Shown piece after piece: positions 1-8,747 of a stretch of 64,000 nt of DNA. The position numbers were made by a program, and so were the translations under genes. The first letter of the stretch is position 1; every line of letters begins with the position of its first letter. The stretch comes from Zafaria ginkgonis (GTDB lineage Bacteria; Actinomycetota; Actinomycetes; Actinomycetales; Micrococcaceae), in assembly GCF_039540195.1 (NCBI RefSeq), contig NZ_BAABEO010000023.1, forward strand, positions 62,001 through 126,000, written 5' to 3'. The notes below the pieces were generated by a model. The model ran no database searches. It saw only the letters and a list, made by a program, of their open reading frames with translations, and had not been told where the DNA came from.

Positions 1-2325
1 GACTGGCGCGTCGTCGTCGTCACTGACGGCCCGGGGCCGGCCCAGCGCCTCGCCGAACTCTTCCACGACGCCGGCATACCCTGCCACCGGGTGCCCTCGC
101 TGGAGGAGCCTCCGCAGGAGGGCATCATCGAGATCACCACCGCGGTGGCCGGACGCGGCTTCGTCTTCGACGGACTCAAGCTGGGCCTGCTCACCGAGGC
201 CGACCTGCTGGGCCGCTCCAGCGCCTACGCGGCCAAGAGCGGACGCAAGCTGGCCGCCCGGCGGCGCAACGCCGTCGACCCCCTGCAGTTGGCAGAGGGG
301 GACTTCGTGGTGCACGAGCAGCACGGAATCGCCAAGTTCGTTGAGCTCATCCAGCGCAAGGTCGCCACCGGATCGGGCGAGGCGGGCGTGCGCGAATACA
401 TGGTGCTCGAATACGCGCCGGCCAAGCGCGGGGCACCCGGGGACCGGCTCTTCGTGCCCACCGACCAGCTGGACCAGGTCACCCGCTACGTCGGCGGCGA
501 GACGCCGGCCCTGTCGAAGATGGGCGGCGCGGACTGGTCCAGCACCAAGTCCAAGGCGCGCAAGGCCGTCAAGGAGATCGCCGGCGAACTGATCCGGCTG
601 TACTCGGCCCGCATGGCCTCGCGCGGGCACGCCTTCCAGAAGGACACCCCGTGGCAGCATGAGCTGGAGGAAGCGTTCCCGTTCACCGAGACCCCCGACC
701 AGCTGACCACCATCAACGAGGTCAAGGCCGACATGGAGCGCGAGATTCCGATGGACCGGCTGGTCTCCGGCGACGTCGGCTTCGGCAAGACGGAGATCGC
801 CGTCCGGGCCGCGTTCAAGGCCGTGCAGGACGGCAAGCAGGTGGCCGTGCTGGTGCCCACCACGCTGCTGGCCCGCCAGCACCACGAGACGTTCACCGAA
901 CGGTTCTCCGGCTTCCCGGTGCGGGTGCGCTCGCTCTCCCGCTTCCAGACGGCCAAGGAGGCCAAGGACGTCATCGAAGGGCTGCGGAACGGGTCGGTGG
1001 ACGTGGTGGTCGGCACGCACCGGCTGCTGTCCAAGGAAATCGAGTTCAAGGACCTGGGGCTGGTGGTCGTCGACGAGGAGCAGCGCTTCGGCGTCGAGCA
1101 CAAGGAAGCGCTGAAGAAGATGCGCACCAACGTGGACGTGCTGGCCATGTCCGCCACCCCGATCCCGCGCACGCTGGAGATGTCGCTGACCGGCATCCGC
1201 GAAACCTCCACGCTGGCCACCCCGCCGGAGGAGCGCCACCCCGTCCTGACCTATGTGGGCCCCTACACGGACCGGCAGGTCACCGCGGCGATCCGCCGCG
1301 AGCTGATGCGCGAGGGCCAGGTGTTCTTCGTGCACAACCGCGTCTCCTCCATCGACAGCGTCGCCGCGCAGCTGCGCGAGCTGGTCCCGGAGGCGCGGGT
1401 GGAGGTCGCCCACGGCAAGATGAGCGAGTCCCGGCTGGAGCAGATCATCGTGGACTTCTGGGAGCGGAAGTTCGACGTGCTCGTCTCCACCACCATCATC
1501 GAGACCGGCCTGGACATCTCCAACGCCAACACCCTGATCGTGGACCGGGCCGATGCCTACGGGCTGTCCCAGCTGCACCAGCTGCGCGGGCGCGTGGGCC
1601 GCGGCCGCGAGCGCGCCTACGCCTACTTCCTCTGGAACGCGGAGAAGCCGCTGGGCGAGGTGGCGCTGGAGCGGCTGAAGGCCGTGGCCGCCCACAACGA
1701 GCTCGGCTCAGGCTTCCAGCTGGCCATGAAGGACCTGGAGATCCGCGGCGCCGGCAACCTGCTCGGCGGCGAGCAGTCGGGCCACATCGCCGGCGTCGGC
1801 TTCGACCTGTACATCCGGCTGGTCGGCGAGGCCGTGGCCGACTTCAAGGGCGAGGCCGAGGACAAGCCCGCGGACATGAAGATCGAGCTGCCGATCAACG
1901 CGCACCTGCCCCACGACTACGTGCCGGGGGAGCGGCTGCGCCTGGAGGCCTACCGCAAGCTGGCCGCCGCGCAGGATCCCGAGGCGATCGACGCCGTCGT
2001 GGAGGAGCTGGTGGACCGCTACGGCGAGCCGCCGGCCCCGGTGGTGAACCTGGTGGAGGTGGCCCGGTTCCGGGTGCGCGCGCGGGCCGCCGGGCTGACG
2101 GACGTGGCGATGCAGGGCAACTTCATCAAGTTCGCCCCGGCGGACCTGCCCGAGTCCCGGCAGATGCGCCTGGCCCGGATGTACAAGGGGGCGCAGGTGA
2201 AGCCGGCCCTGAACGCGGTGCTGGTCCCCAAGCCGAAGACCGCCCCGGTGGGCGGACGCGACAAGGTGGACGCCGAAATCCTCGCCTGGGCGGGGGAGGT
2301 CGTAGGGGCCATCTTCGAGGACTGA
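1..2325 (+). CDS. mfd: Transcription-repair coupling factor Mfd, C-terminal 774 residues (5' end outside window)
   Basis: Mfd is an ATP-dependent translocase that removes RNA polymerase stalled at DNA lesions and recruits the UvrAB repair complex. The frame is open from base 1, so the gene begins upstream and the UvrB-like N-terminus is missing here. In order one sees the RNA-polymerase interaction domain (GDFVVHEQHGIAKF near base 300), helicase motif I (SGDVGFGKTE near 770), the DEEQ box (VVVDEEQRFG near 1070), motif III (SATPIPRTL near 1150), motif VI (QLRGRVGRGRE near 1580) and the C-terminal TRCF domain. The stop is followed by only 16 bases before the convergent stress-protein gene. Identity is secure. 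Confidence 0.97.
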   Translation, partial: DWRVVVVTDGPGPAQRLAELFHDAGIPCHRVPSLEEPPQEGIIEITTAVAGRGFVFDGLKLGLLTEADLLGRSSAYAAKSGRKLAARRRNAVDPLQLAEGDFVVHEQHGIAKFVELIQRKVATGSGEAGVREYMVLEYAPAKRGAPGDRLFVPTDQLDQVTRYVGGETPALSKMGGADWSSTKSKARKAVKEIAGELIRLYSARMASRGHAFQKDTPWQHELEEAFPFTETPDQLTTINEVKADMEREIPMDRLVSGDVGFGKTEIAVRAAFKAVQDGKQVAVLVPTTLLARQHHETFTERFSGFPVRVRSLSRFQTAKEAKDVIEGLRNGSVDVVVGTHRLLSKEIEFKDLGLVVVDEEQRFGVEHKEALKKMRTNVDVLAMSATPIPRTLEMSLTGIRETSTLATPPEERHPVLTYVGPYTDRQVTAAIRRELMREGQVFFVHNRVSSIDSVAAQLRELVPEARVEVAHGKMSESRLEQIIVDFWERKFDVLVSTTIIETGLDISNANTLIVDRADAYGLSQLHQLRGRVGRGRERAYAYFLWNAEKPLGEVALERLKAVAAHNELGSGFQLAMKDLEIRGAGNLLGGEQSGHIAGVGFDLYIRLVGEAVADFKGEAEDKPADMKIELPINAHLPHDYVPGERLRLEAYRKLAAAQDPEAIDAVVEELVDRYGEPPAPVVNLVEVARFRVRARAAGLTDVAMQGNFIKFAPADLPESRQMRLARMYKGAQVKPALNAVLVPKPKTAPVGGRDKVDAEILAWAGEVVGAIFED

Positions 2326-2341
2326 GCCCCGGCGGGCGGCG

Positions 2342-2779
2342 CTATTCGGTGCCGTGGGCGATGACCACCGGGCACTTCGCGTGCGAGGCCACCGAGGAGG
2401 AGACGGAGCCGAGGACCATGCCCTTGAAGCCGCCGCGTCCGCGCGTGCCCACCACGATCATCTCGGCGCCTTCGCTGGCGTTGATGAGGACCTGGGTCGG
2501 GACGCCCATCTCCATGCGGACGGTGAGTCCGGCGGGCGGCTGGTCCCCGTAGGCCTCCTTGACCGCGTCGTCGACGACGGTGCGCGCGTCCTCTTCCGGA
2601 TCCCAGTTGGTGGGCGCGTACTGCTCGAAAGTCGTGTGGATCTGCCACGCGCCCACGGCCTCGACGTTGTGCCCCAGCGCGTCGGCAAGCTTGCGCGCAT
2701 AGCGCAGGGCCGTGATCGACTGGGGGGAACCATCAACGCCGACCACGATGCGGCCACGCGATCCGAATGCCTCGGTCAT
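2342..2779 (-). CDS. Universal stress protein, UspA family (145 aa)
   Basis: Single Usp domain of normal length. It opens with the beta-1 strand RIVVGVDGS and ends with the nucleotide-loop signature G-x2-G-x9-G(S/T), seen as GTRGRGGFKGMVLGSVSSS, so it probably binds ATP. The ATG is preceded by a purine-rich site (GAGGAA about 6 bases upstream). Such proteins are cytoplasmic and induced by starvation or hypoxia in actinobacteria; that role is inferred from the family. It converges on mfd and stands alone. Confidence 0.92.
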   Translation of the reverse strand: MTEAFGSRGRIVVGVDGSPQSITALRYARKLADALGHNVEAVGAWQIHTTFEQYAPTNWDPEEDARTVVDDAVKEAYGDQPPAGLTVRMEMGVPTQVLINASEGAEMIVVGTRGRGGFKGMVLGSVSSSVASHAKCPVVIAHGTE

Positions 2780-2820
2780 GCTGTTCCTCGCTTTCCTCGG
2801 TGGTACTGGTTCCGGGCGGT

Positions 2821-3057
2821 CTACTGAGGTTCGTGGAGCTTGCGCGAGACGGTGGAGACGGCGCTTTCGACGGCTTCTCCCACCGCGGGGGACTTGGACC
2901 TCAGGCTGTCGCCCATGGCGTCGATCCGCTGCTGGGTGCGCGGGTCATCCCACAGGTGCTGGGCCTTGGCCATCATCTTGTCGTAGGAGCCGCGTCCGGC
3001 GCGGGTACCCAGCACGTAGCCGGTTGCGGCGCCTGCGAGAAACGTCAGAATGCGCAT
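2821..3057 (-). CDS. YtxH-like small membrane-associated protein (78 aa)
   Basis: The N-terminus RILTFLAGAATGYVLGTRAGR is a short glycine-rich hydrophobic helix ending in the Gly-Thr-Arg-Ala-Gly-Arg turn typical of YtxH/GvpP-like proteins. It is followed by a charged amphipathic tail (residues 24-78). The ATG at 3057 is chosen because it puts the hydrophobic helix at the N-terminus and has a GGAGG-like site upstream; the frame stays open further upstream, but that part does not resemble a protein. Function unknown; the family is linked to general stress. It lies 41 bases upstream of the universal stress gene on the same strand, so the two may be co-transcribed. Confidence 0.75.
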   Translation of the reverse strand: MRILTFLAGAATGYVLGTRAGRGSYDKMMAKAQHLWDDPRTQQRIDAMGDSLRSKSPAVGEAVESAVSTVSRKLHEPQ

Positions 3058-3173
3058 GTCGAGCCTCCTCAGGGCTGGAACGGGGCAGGTCCCGGACACA
3101 ACCCTAGCCGTCCCGACCGTTCCGGTCACGCACTCGGCGTCGGCCTTCGGCAGCGCCAATCGATCCAAATAAG

Positions 3174-3210
3174 CCGCAGGGCCCCCGCCGGATCGGCGAG
3201 GGCCCTGCGG
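3174..3210 (-). terminator. Hairpin terminator after the small membrane protein gene
   Basis: Perfect 11-bp inverted repeat CCGCAGGGCCC / GGGCCCTGCGG with a 15-base loop, 30 bases past the stop at 3240 (minus strand). Confidence 0.65.
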
Positions 3211-3239
3211 CGCCTGCGGGGCAGGCGGTGCGGCCGGCG

Positions 3240-3485
3240 CTACTTCTGCTCTTCCATGAGCTCCTTGGTGCTGCGGGAGCGGCCCAGGACGTGCTGCGGG
3301 ATGGCGAAGGCCAGGCCGGCCAGGATCAGGCAGAGCAGGCCCGGGACCCAGGCGTTCTCCAGCGTCCACAGGGACAGCACGTAGAACGATCCCACCAGGA
3401 GGGCAAACATCACCAGGAAGGCGACGAAATTGCCAACGAAGTTGCCCTGGCCGGAATAGGCCTTGTTCTTGCCGTTCGAGTACAC
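3240..3485 (-). CDS. Small two-helix membrane protein of unknown function (81 aa)
   Basis: I do not recognise a named family. The GTG start at 3485 has a good ribosome site (GGGAGAA, 4 bases before). Residues about 19-40 and 46-63 are two hydrophobic segments separated by the short loop TLENAW, followed by a basic tail ending KELMEEQK. The layout (short polar N-terminus SNGKNKAYSGQG, two membrane helices, charged C-terminus) is common among conserved actinobacterial membrane proteins. It lies 56 bases downstream of deoC on the same strand and ends at a hairpin. Confidence 0.7.
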   Translation of the reverse strand: MYSNGKNKAYSGQGNFVGNFVAFLVMFALLVGSFYVLSLWTLENAWVPGLLCLILAGLAFAIPQHVLGRSRSTKELMEEQK

Positions 3486-3541
3486 AGCGTTCTCCCTTGA
3501 AGTCCTCTTGAAATCCAGCGTCCGGGGCCGCATGGTGCGCG

Positions 3542-4228
3542 TCAGTACCCGGTGGTGCCCTGTTCTCCTCCAACAATAGCAACTCCGGAGCTTGCCCCGA
3601 GCCGTGTCGCCCCGGCCTTGATCAGGGACAGCGCATCGGCGAGCGTGCGCACTCCGCCGGAGGCCTTCACCCCCACCTTCGGGCCGACGGTGAGCCGCAT
3701 CAGGGCGACGTCCGCGACCGTGGCGCCTCCGCCGGCGAACCCGGTGGAGGTCTTGACGAAGTCGGCGCGCGCCGCCGCGGCGGCTTCGCAGGCGAGGACC
3801 TTGGTGTGTTCGTTCAGCAGCGAGGTCTCGATGATCACCTTGAGGATGGCCCCGCCGGCATGCACCGCCGCGGCGACGCCGGCGATGTCGCGCTCCAGCG
3901 CCGCCCGGTCCCCGCGCTTGGCCGCGGCGATGTCGATGACCATGTCGATTTCGTCCGCCCCGTTGGCCACGGCGTCGGCGGCCTCGAACGCCTTGGCGGC
4001 GGTGGTGGAGGCGCCGAACGGGAAGCCGACGACGGAGCAGGTCAGCACCCCGGAACCGGCCAGCGCGCGCTTGACCGTGGTAACCCAGATGGGGTTGACG
4101 CACACGGCCTTGAAGCCGTGGTCGATGGCCTCGCCGCACACCTTCAGGATCTCGTCGCGGGAGGCGTCCTGCTTGAGCAGGGTGTGGTCGATGTAGCCGG
4201 CGACGTCGCGGCCTGTGGTTGGTTCCAT
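3542..4228 (-). CDS. deoC: Deoxyribose-phosphate aldolase DeoC (228 aa)
   Basis: Class I aldolase cleaving 2-deoxyribose-5-phosphate to glyceraldehyde-3-phosphate and acetaldehyde. Family marks visible: IDHTLLKQDA at the N-terminus, AVCVNP, the Schiff-base lysine in FVKTSTGF, and KASGGVRT near the C-terminus. Length is usual for the family. The ATG follows a strong AGGAGGG site. It is the last of three genes on the minus strand (phosphorylase, phospho-sugar mutase, deoC), 90 bases after the mutase. The set suggests breakdown of deoxynucleosides, with the mutase converting the 1-phosphate to the 5-phosphate. Confidence 0.96.
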   Translation of the reverse strand: MEPTTGRDVAGYIDHTLLKQDASRDEILKVCGEAIDHGFKAVCVNPIWVTTVKRALAGSGVLTCSVVGFPFGASTTAAKAFEAADAVANGADEIDMVIDIAAAKRGDRAALERDIAGVAAAVHAGGAILKVIIETSLLNEHTKVLACEAAAAARADFVKTSTGFAGGGATVADVALMRLTVGPKVGVKASGGVRTLADALSLIKAGATRLGASSGVAIVGGEQGTTGY

Positions 4229-4318
4229 GGCGGTCCCTCCTGGGTTTGGGGAGCAGGGTTTTGGTGCGTTCGGTGTGGTGGGCGCCCGCCGGCGGCGGGC
4301 CGTGCGCGCGGGATCCCG

Positions 4319-6100
4319 TTAGAGTCCGAGGGCCTCCTCGACGTCGCGGCGGACAGCATCCAGGCGTTCGCGGGCGGCGGCCCGGGCGGCGGGCAGCTCG
4401 TCGGCGGCGCCCACCGGCGCGATCACCTCGAGGTAGCACTTGAGCTTGGGCTCGGTGCCGCTGGGACGGACGATCACGCGGGTGTCGTCGGCGGCCAGGA
4501 AGCTCAGGCCCTCGGTGGGCGGCAGTTCTCCGCCCTCGGCCAGGTCGAGGACGGACACCACCTCCGAGCCGGCGAACGACGTCGGAGGCTGGGCGCGCAG
4601 GCGCCCCATCATGGCGCCGAGCAGGTCCAGCGAGGCGACCCGCACGGAAAGCTGGTCGGTGGCGTGCAGCCCGTGGACCAGTGCCAGCTCGTCCAGCGCC
4701 CCGGGCAGGGAGCGGCCGGCGGCCTTGAGTCCGGCGGCCAGCTCGGCCACCAGCAGCGCCGCGGAGATCCCGTCCTTGTCCCGGACCAGGTCCGGGGCCA
4801 CGCAGTAGCCCAGCGCCTCCTCGTACCCGTAGGCCAGGCCCGGAACCCGGGCGATCCACTTGAAGCCGGTCAGCGTGGTGCGGTGCCCCAGCCCGTGGGC
4901 CTCGGCGATGCGCCCCAGTTGGCGGGAGGAGACGATCGAGTTCGCGAACACCGGCCGATCGGCGCCCTCCGCCTCCGCCCGGAAGCGCGTGGCAGGATGA
5001 GTGGCCAGGTGCGCGCCCAGCAGCGAACCGACCTCGTCCCCGCGCAGCATCCGCCAGCCCTCGCCGGGGAAATCGGCGGCCACGGCGCACCGGTCGGCGT
5101 CGGGGTCGGTGGCGATCACCAGGTCCGCGCCGGAGGACTCCGCCTGGGCCAACGCGAGATCCAGCGCGCCGGGTTCCTCCGGGTTCGGGAAATCCACGGT
5201 GGGGAAGTCGGGATCGGGGGCCGCCTGCGCGTCCACCAGCGCCACGTCCGTGAACCCGGCCGCGGCGAACACCCGGGACAGGGTTTCCCCGCCGACCCCG
5301 TGCATCGGGGTGAGCACGATCCGCAGTCCGTGCCCCGAGCTTGCGGTGTTGGCGTCCGCGGAGGCCAGGGCCGCGACGTCGGAGACGTAGCGGGCGGCCA
5401 CGTCCCCCGGCTCCCCGGCGCCGGGCAGCACCGTCCACCCGGATGCGGCCAGCGGGATCGAGTCCAGCGCGGCCGCATGGTCGATCAACGCGGCGATCTC
5501 GCGGTCGGTGGGGGCCGTGATCTGGGCGCCCTCGCCGTCGCCGGGCGCCGCCTCGCCCCCGAGGTAGACCTTGTAGCCGTTGTCCTGCGCCGGGTTGTGG
5601 CTGGCGGTCACCATGACCCCCGCCTCGCAGGCCAGGGCGCGCACCGCCCAGGCCAGCACCGGGGTGGGCAGGGGAGCGGGCAGCAGGAACGTCTCGATGC
5701 CGGCCGCGGTGAACACCGCGGCGGTGTCCAGCGCGAAGACCTCCGACTTGTGCCGGGCGTCGAAGCCGACGACGGCGGTGGGCACGTAGGCGCCGGCCGC
5801 CCGCTGGAGGAGGTAGCTGGCCAGGCCGGCCGCGGTGCGCCGCACGACGGCCCGGTTCATGCGGTTGGGTCCCGCACCCAGGGCCGCGCGCAGGCCGGCC
5901 GTGCCGAACCCGAGCGGTCCGGCGAAGCGGTCGGCGAGCTCGCGCAGGGCGAGGTCCCGCGCGGCGGCCCCGGCGTCGTCCGCCTCGGCCGCCCCCGCGA
6001 GCGCGAGCAGCTGTTCGGCGGTTTCCGGATCGGGGTCTTCGGCGGCCCAGGCGCGGGCCCGGGCGAGCAGGGCGGCGGTCTCCGTGGGGGTGGTGTTCAC
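4319..6100 (-). CDS. Phospho-sugar mutase, phosphohexomutase family (593 aa)
   Basis: Alpha-D-phosphohexomutase superfamily. The phosphoserine loop is VMVTASHNPAQDNGYKVYLGG, the metal loop DPDADRCAV, the sugar loop GDEVGSLL, and the C-terminal phosphate-binding loop VRPSGTEPKLK. The GTG at 6100 is chosen because AGGGAG lies just upstream; an ATG at 6124 would overlap the preceding gene by 14 bases. It starts 10 bases after the purine nucleoside phosphorylase gene, so the two are almost surely one transcript. Length near 590 fits the phosphoglucomutase-2/phosphopentomutase group, and the context favours ribose/deoxyribose-1-phosphate as substrate, but phosphomannomutase activity cannot be excluded. 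Confidence 0.9.
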   Translation of the reverse strand: MNTTPTETAALLARARAWAAEDPDPETAEQLLALAGAAEADDAGAAARDLALRELADRFAGPLGFGTAGLRAALGAGPNRMNRAVVRRTAAGLASYLLQRAAGAYVPTAVVGFDARHKSEVFALDTAAVFTAAGIETFLLPAPLPTPVLAWAVRALACEAGVMVTASHNPAQDNGYKVYLGGEAAPGDGEGAQITAPTDREIAALIDHAAALDSIPLAASGWTVLPGAGEPGDVAARYVSDVAALASADANTASSGHGLRIVLTPMHGVGGETLSRVFAAAGFTDVALVDAQAAPDPDFPTVDFPNPEEPGALDLALAQAESSGADLVIATDPDADRCAVAADFPGEGWRMLRGDEVGSLLGAHLATHPATRFRAEAEGADRPVFANSIVSSRQLGRIAEAHGLGHRTTLTGFKWIARVPGLAYGYEEALGYCVAPDLVRDKDGISAALLVAELAAGLKAAGRSLPGALDELALVHGLHATDQLSVRVASLDLLGAMMGRLRAQPPTSFAGSEVVSVLDLAEGGELPPTEGLSFLAADDTRVIVRPSGTEPKLKCYLEVIAPVGAADELPAARAAARERLDAVRRDVEEALGL

Positions 6101-6110
6101 TGGATGCTCC

Positions 6111-6956
6111 CTACAGGCGGCCAACGATGTCGGCGAGCAGCCGGGAAATCCGCGGTCCGGCGGCCTGGCCGGCCTCGATGACCTCCGCGTGGCTCAGCGG
6201 AACCGGGCTGATTCCGGCCCCGAGGTTGGTGACCAGGGAAACGCCCAGGACCTCCAGCCCGGCATGCCGGGCGGCGATGGCCTCCAGCGCGGTGGACATG
6301 CCCACCAGGTCCGCGCCGATGCGCTTGGCGTACTGGACCTCCGCGGGGGTTTCGTAGTGGGGTCCGGTGAACTGGGCGTACACGCCCTCGTCCAGCGTCG
6401 GGTCCACCTCGCGGGCGATCGCCCGCAGGCGCTGGGAGTAGAGGTCGGTGAGGTCCACGAACGTCGCCCCCTCCAGCGGGGAGGCGGCGGTGAGGTTGAT
6501 GTGGTCGCGGATCAGGACCGGGGTGCCGGCGGGCCAGTCCGGGTTGAGCCCGCCGCATCCGTTGGTCAGCACCAGGACGGAGCAGCCGGCAGCGGCTGCG
6601 GTGCGCACCCCGTGCGCGACGGCCCGCACGCCGCGGCCCTCGTAGAAGTGGGTGCGGGCACCGAGCACCAGGACCCGGCGGCCCGCGGGCGTGAGCACCG
6701 ACAGGATCGTTCCGACGTGCCCGGCCACCGCGGGGGAGCTGAAGCCGGGGATGTCCGCGGCTTGGAGGGTATGCGTGGTCTCGCCGAGCAGCCCGGCGGC
6801 ACCGCCCCACCCGGAGCCGAGCACCAGGGCGACGTCGTGGCGGTCCACTCCGGTGCGCTCCGCGATGGCGGCGGCGGCGGAAGAGGCCAGCTCGAACGGG
6901 TCGGTTCCGGGGGCGAGGGAATCGGGGTCGGACAGGTCGGTGCGCAAGTCATTCAC
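6111..6956 (-). CDS. Purine-nucleoside phosphorylase (281 aa)
   Basis: Trimeric-type phosphorylase that splits purine (deoxy)nucleosides with phosphate into base and pentose-1-phosphate. Seen: VLGSGWGG (phosphate-binding serine loop), NGCGGLN, RDHINLTAASPLEG, TGPHYETPAE, VGMSTALEAIAARH and the late Asn motif SLVTNLGAGI. The start is a GTG with no Shine-Dalgarno; a TAGGTT box lies exactly 6 bases before it (6963-6968), which fits a leaderless message. It heads the operon with the phospho-sugar mutase and deoC and is divergent from the flavoprotein at 7042. Confidence 0.94.
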   Translation of the reverse strand: MNDLRTDLSDPDSLAPGTDPFELASSAAAAIAERTGVDRHDVALVLGSGWGGAAGLLGETTHTLQAADIPGFSSPAVAGHVGTILSVLTPAGRRVLVLGARTHFYEGRGVRAVAHGVRTAAAAGCSVLVLTNGCGGLNPDWPAGTPVLIRDHINLTAASPLEGATFVDLTDLYSQRLRAIAREVDPTLDEGVYAQFTGPHYETPAEVQYAKRIGADLVGMSTALEAIAARHAGLEVLGVSLVTNLGAGISPVPLSHAEVIEAGQAAGPRISRLLADIVGRL

Positions 6957-6962
6957 GGATCC

Positions 6963-6968
6963 AACCTA
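6963..6968 (-). promoter_or_regulatory. -10 box of the nucleoside-salvage operon, leaderless arrangement
   Basis: TAGGTT on the minus strand, 6 bases before the GTG at 6956. No clear -35 was found. Spacing would put transcription start at or next to the start codon. Confidence 0.5.
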
Positions 6969-7041
6969 CCCAAGAACGGCACAGGTGGGGAGCGGTCCGC
7001 GGGTGTGCAAGATGCTTCCAAGTGGGGAAGAATGGCTTTCC

Positions 7042-8445
7042 GTGACCGCACAACAAGATTTCAGGACCCATCGGCTCGTCATTCTCGGGGGAGGACCCGG
7101 CGGTTACGAGGCTGCCATCGTCGCGGCGCACTTCGGTGCGCAGGTCACGATCGTCGAACGCCAGGGCATGGGCGGTTCGGCCGTGCTGACGGACGTCGTT
7201 CCCTCCAAGACCCTCATCGCGACCGCCGACGCCATGCGCCGGGTCGCCAGCGCCGGCAAGTTCGGCGTCCACATCGGGGCCGACGCCGGCACCTCGGCCG
7301 ACCTCGGCGTCGTCAACTCCCGCCTGCTGGCGCTGGCACAGGACCAGTCCAGCGATATCCGCACCGGCCTGGAGCGCGCCGGCGTGCGCGTGGTCATCGG
7401 CGAGGGCCGCCTGCTTTCCGCGCACAAGGTCCACGTGGACCGCACCGACGGAACCGAGCTGACGCTGGAGGCGGACGCCGTGTTGCTGGCCGTCGGCGCC
7501 CAGGCGCGCGAACTGCCCACCGCCAAGCCCGACGGCGAGCGCATCTTCAACTGGACGCAGATCTACAACCTCAAGGAGGTCCCCGAGCACCTGATCGTCA
7601 TCGGCTCGGGCGTCACCGGCGCGGAGTTCGCCTCCGCCTACAACCTGCTGGGCACCAAGGTCACGCTGGTTTCCTCGCGCGAGCGCGTGCTCCCCGGCGA
7701 GGACGCCGACGCCGCCCAGGTGCTGGAGCAGGTGTTCGAGCGTAACGGAGTGAACGTCATCGCCCGCGCCCGCGCCCAGGCCGTGGACCGGGCGGGCGAC
7801 GGGGTGGTGGTGACCCTGGCCGACGGGCGCACCATCGAGGGAAGCCACTGCCTGGTGGCCGTCGGCGGCATCCCGAACACCGCCGGGATCGGCCTCGAGG
7901 AGGCCGGGATCGAACTCACCGAAAGCGGGCACATCAAGGTCGATGCCGTCTCCCGCACGTCCGTGACCAACGTCTACGCCGCAGGCGACTGCACCGGCGT
8001 GTTTGCGCTGGCCTCCGTGGCCGCCATGCAGGGCCGCATCGCAATGGCCCACCTGCTCGGCGATTCGGTGAAGCCGCTCAAGCTCACCGAGGTTTCCTCC
8101 AACATCTTCACCAGCCCGGAGATCGCCACGGTCGGGGTCACCGAGCGCGAGGTCGCCGAGGGCAAGTACCAGGCGGACATCATCAAGCTGAACCTGCCCA
8201 CCAACGCCCGCGCGAAGATGATGAACGTGGACGAGGGCTTCGTGAAGATCATCTCGCGGCGCGGATCCGGCTCCGTGATCGGCGGCGTGGTCGTGGCCCC
8301 GCGCGCCTCGGAACTGATCTTCCCGATCGCCTTGGCCGTGCACAAGCGCCTGCACGTGGACGACCTCGCGGAGACCTTCACCGTCTACCCGTCGCTGACC
8401 GGATCCATCTCCGAGGCGGCCCGCCGCCTGCACGTGCACATCTAG
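7042..8445 (+). CDS. NAD(P)H-quinone dehydrogenase-like flavoprotein (LpdA/Rv3303c type, 467 aa)
   Basis: Flavoprotein disulfide-reductase fold: FAD motif ILGGGPGGYEAAIVAAHFG at the N-terminus, NAD motif VIGSGVTGAEFA mid-protein, second FAD motif NVYAAGDCTG, then a dimerisation domain. The segment that normally carries the redox Cys pair of lipoamide dehydrogenase reads GMGGSAVLTDVVPSKT, with no cysteine, and the C-terminal His-Glu dyad is replaced (YPSLTGSISEAARRLH). It is therefore not a lipoamide dehydrogenase. Mycobacterial LpdA (Rv3303c), a related protein, acts as a quinone reductase, so that is the best guess. Start uncertain: GTG 7042 preferred; ATG 7011 is also in frame. Confidence 0.85.
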   Translation: MTAQQDFRTHRLVILGGGPGGYEAAIVAAHFGAQVTIVERQGMGGSAVLTDVVPSKTLIATADAMRRVASAGKFGVHIGADAGTSADLGVVNSRLLALAQDQSSDIRTGLERAGVRVVIGEGRLLSAHKVHVDRTDGTELTLEADAVLLAVGAQARELPTAKPDGERIFNWTQIYNLKEVPEHLIVIGSGVTGAEFASAYNLLGTKVTLVSSRERVLPGEDADAAQVLEQVFERNGVNVIARARAQAVDRAGDGVVVTLADGRTIEGSHCLVAVGGIPNTAGIGLEEAGIELTESGHIKVDAVSRTSVTNVYAAGDCTGVFALASVAAMQGRIAMAHLLGDSVKPLKLTEVSSNIFTSPEIATVGVTEREVAEGKYQADIIKLNLPTNARAKMMNVDEGFVKIISRRGSGSVIGGVVVAPRASELIFPIALAVHKRLHVDDLAETFTVYPSLTGSISEAARRLHVHI

Positions 8446-8460
8446 CACCGTCGCCGACAC

Positions 8461-8495
8461 GAAAGGGACCGCCGCGTAACGTGGCGGTCCCTTTC
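8461..8495. terminator. Strong hairpin terminator after the flavoprotein gene
   Basis: Perfect 13-bp stem GAAAGGGACCGCC / GGCGGTCCCTTTC with a 9-base loop, beginning 15 bases past the stop, followed by CGCCTTGTG. Confidence 0.85.
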
Positions 8496-8644
8496 GCCTT
8501 GTGGGGGACCGGTCGTGCCGCTGGGCGGGTTCGGCGCATCCCCCTTGGCGGCGGGAAAAAGGCCGGGCCGGATCCCGTCCGGTGTCCAAAATTCGGGGAA
8601 AGGCCCAGCCCGCTGCATGACCGGGCCCCGAGGGTCCGCTCCGC

Positions 8645-8659
8645 GTCCACCATGTGGAC
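8645..8659. promoter_or_regulatory. Inverted repeat upstream of the MHS symporter, possible operator
   Basis: GTCCAC-CAT-GTGGAC, perfect 6-bp arms, about 90 bases before the symporter start. A possible -10 (TAGACT, 8689-8694) lies between. The rest of 8446-8747 holds the terminator and no gene I can support. Confidence 0.35.
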
Positions 8660-8747
8660 CGACTTGTCCGGAGTTTGGTACCGGGTAGTAGACTTTTTCG
8701 GAAATCAAGGGTATATGCCCGCCGCATCTTCTGAAAGAGAACACCAA

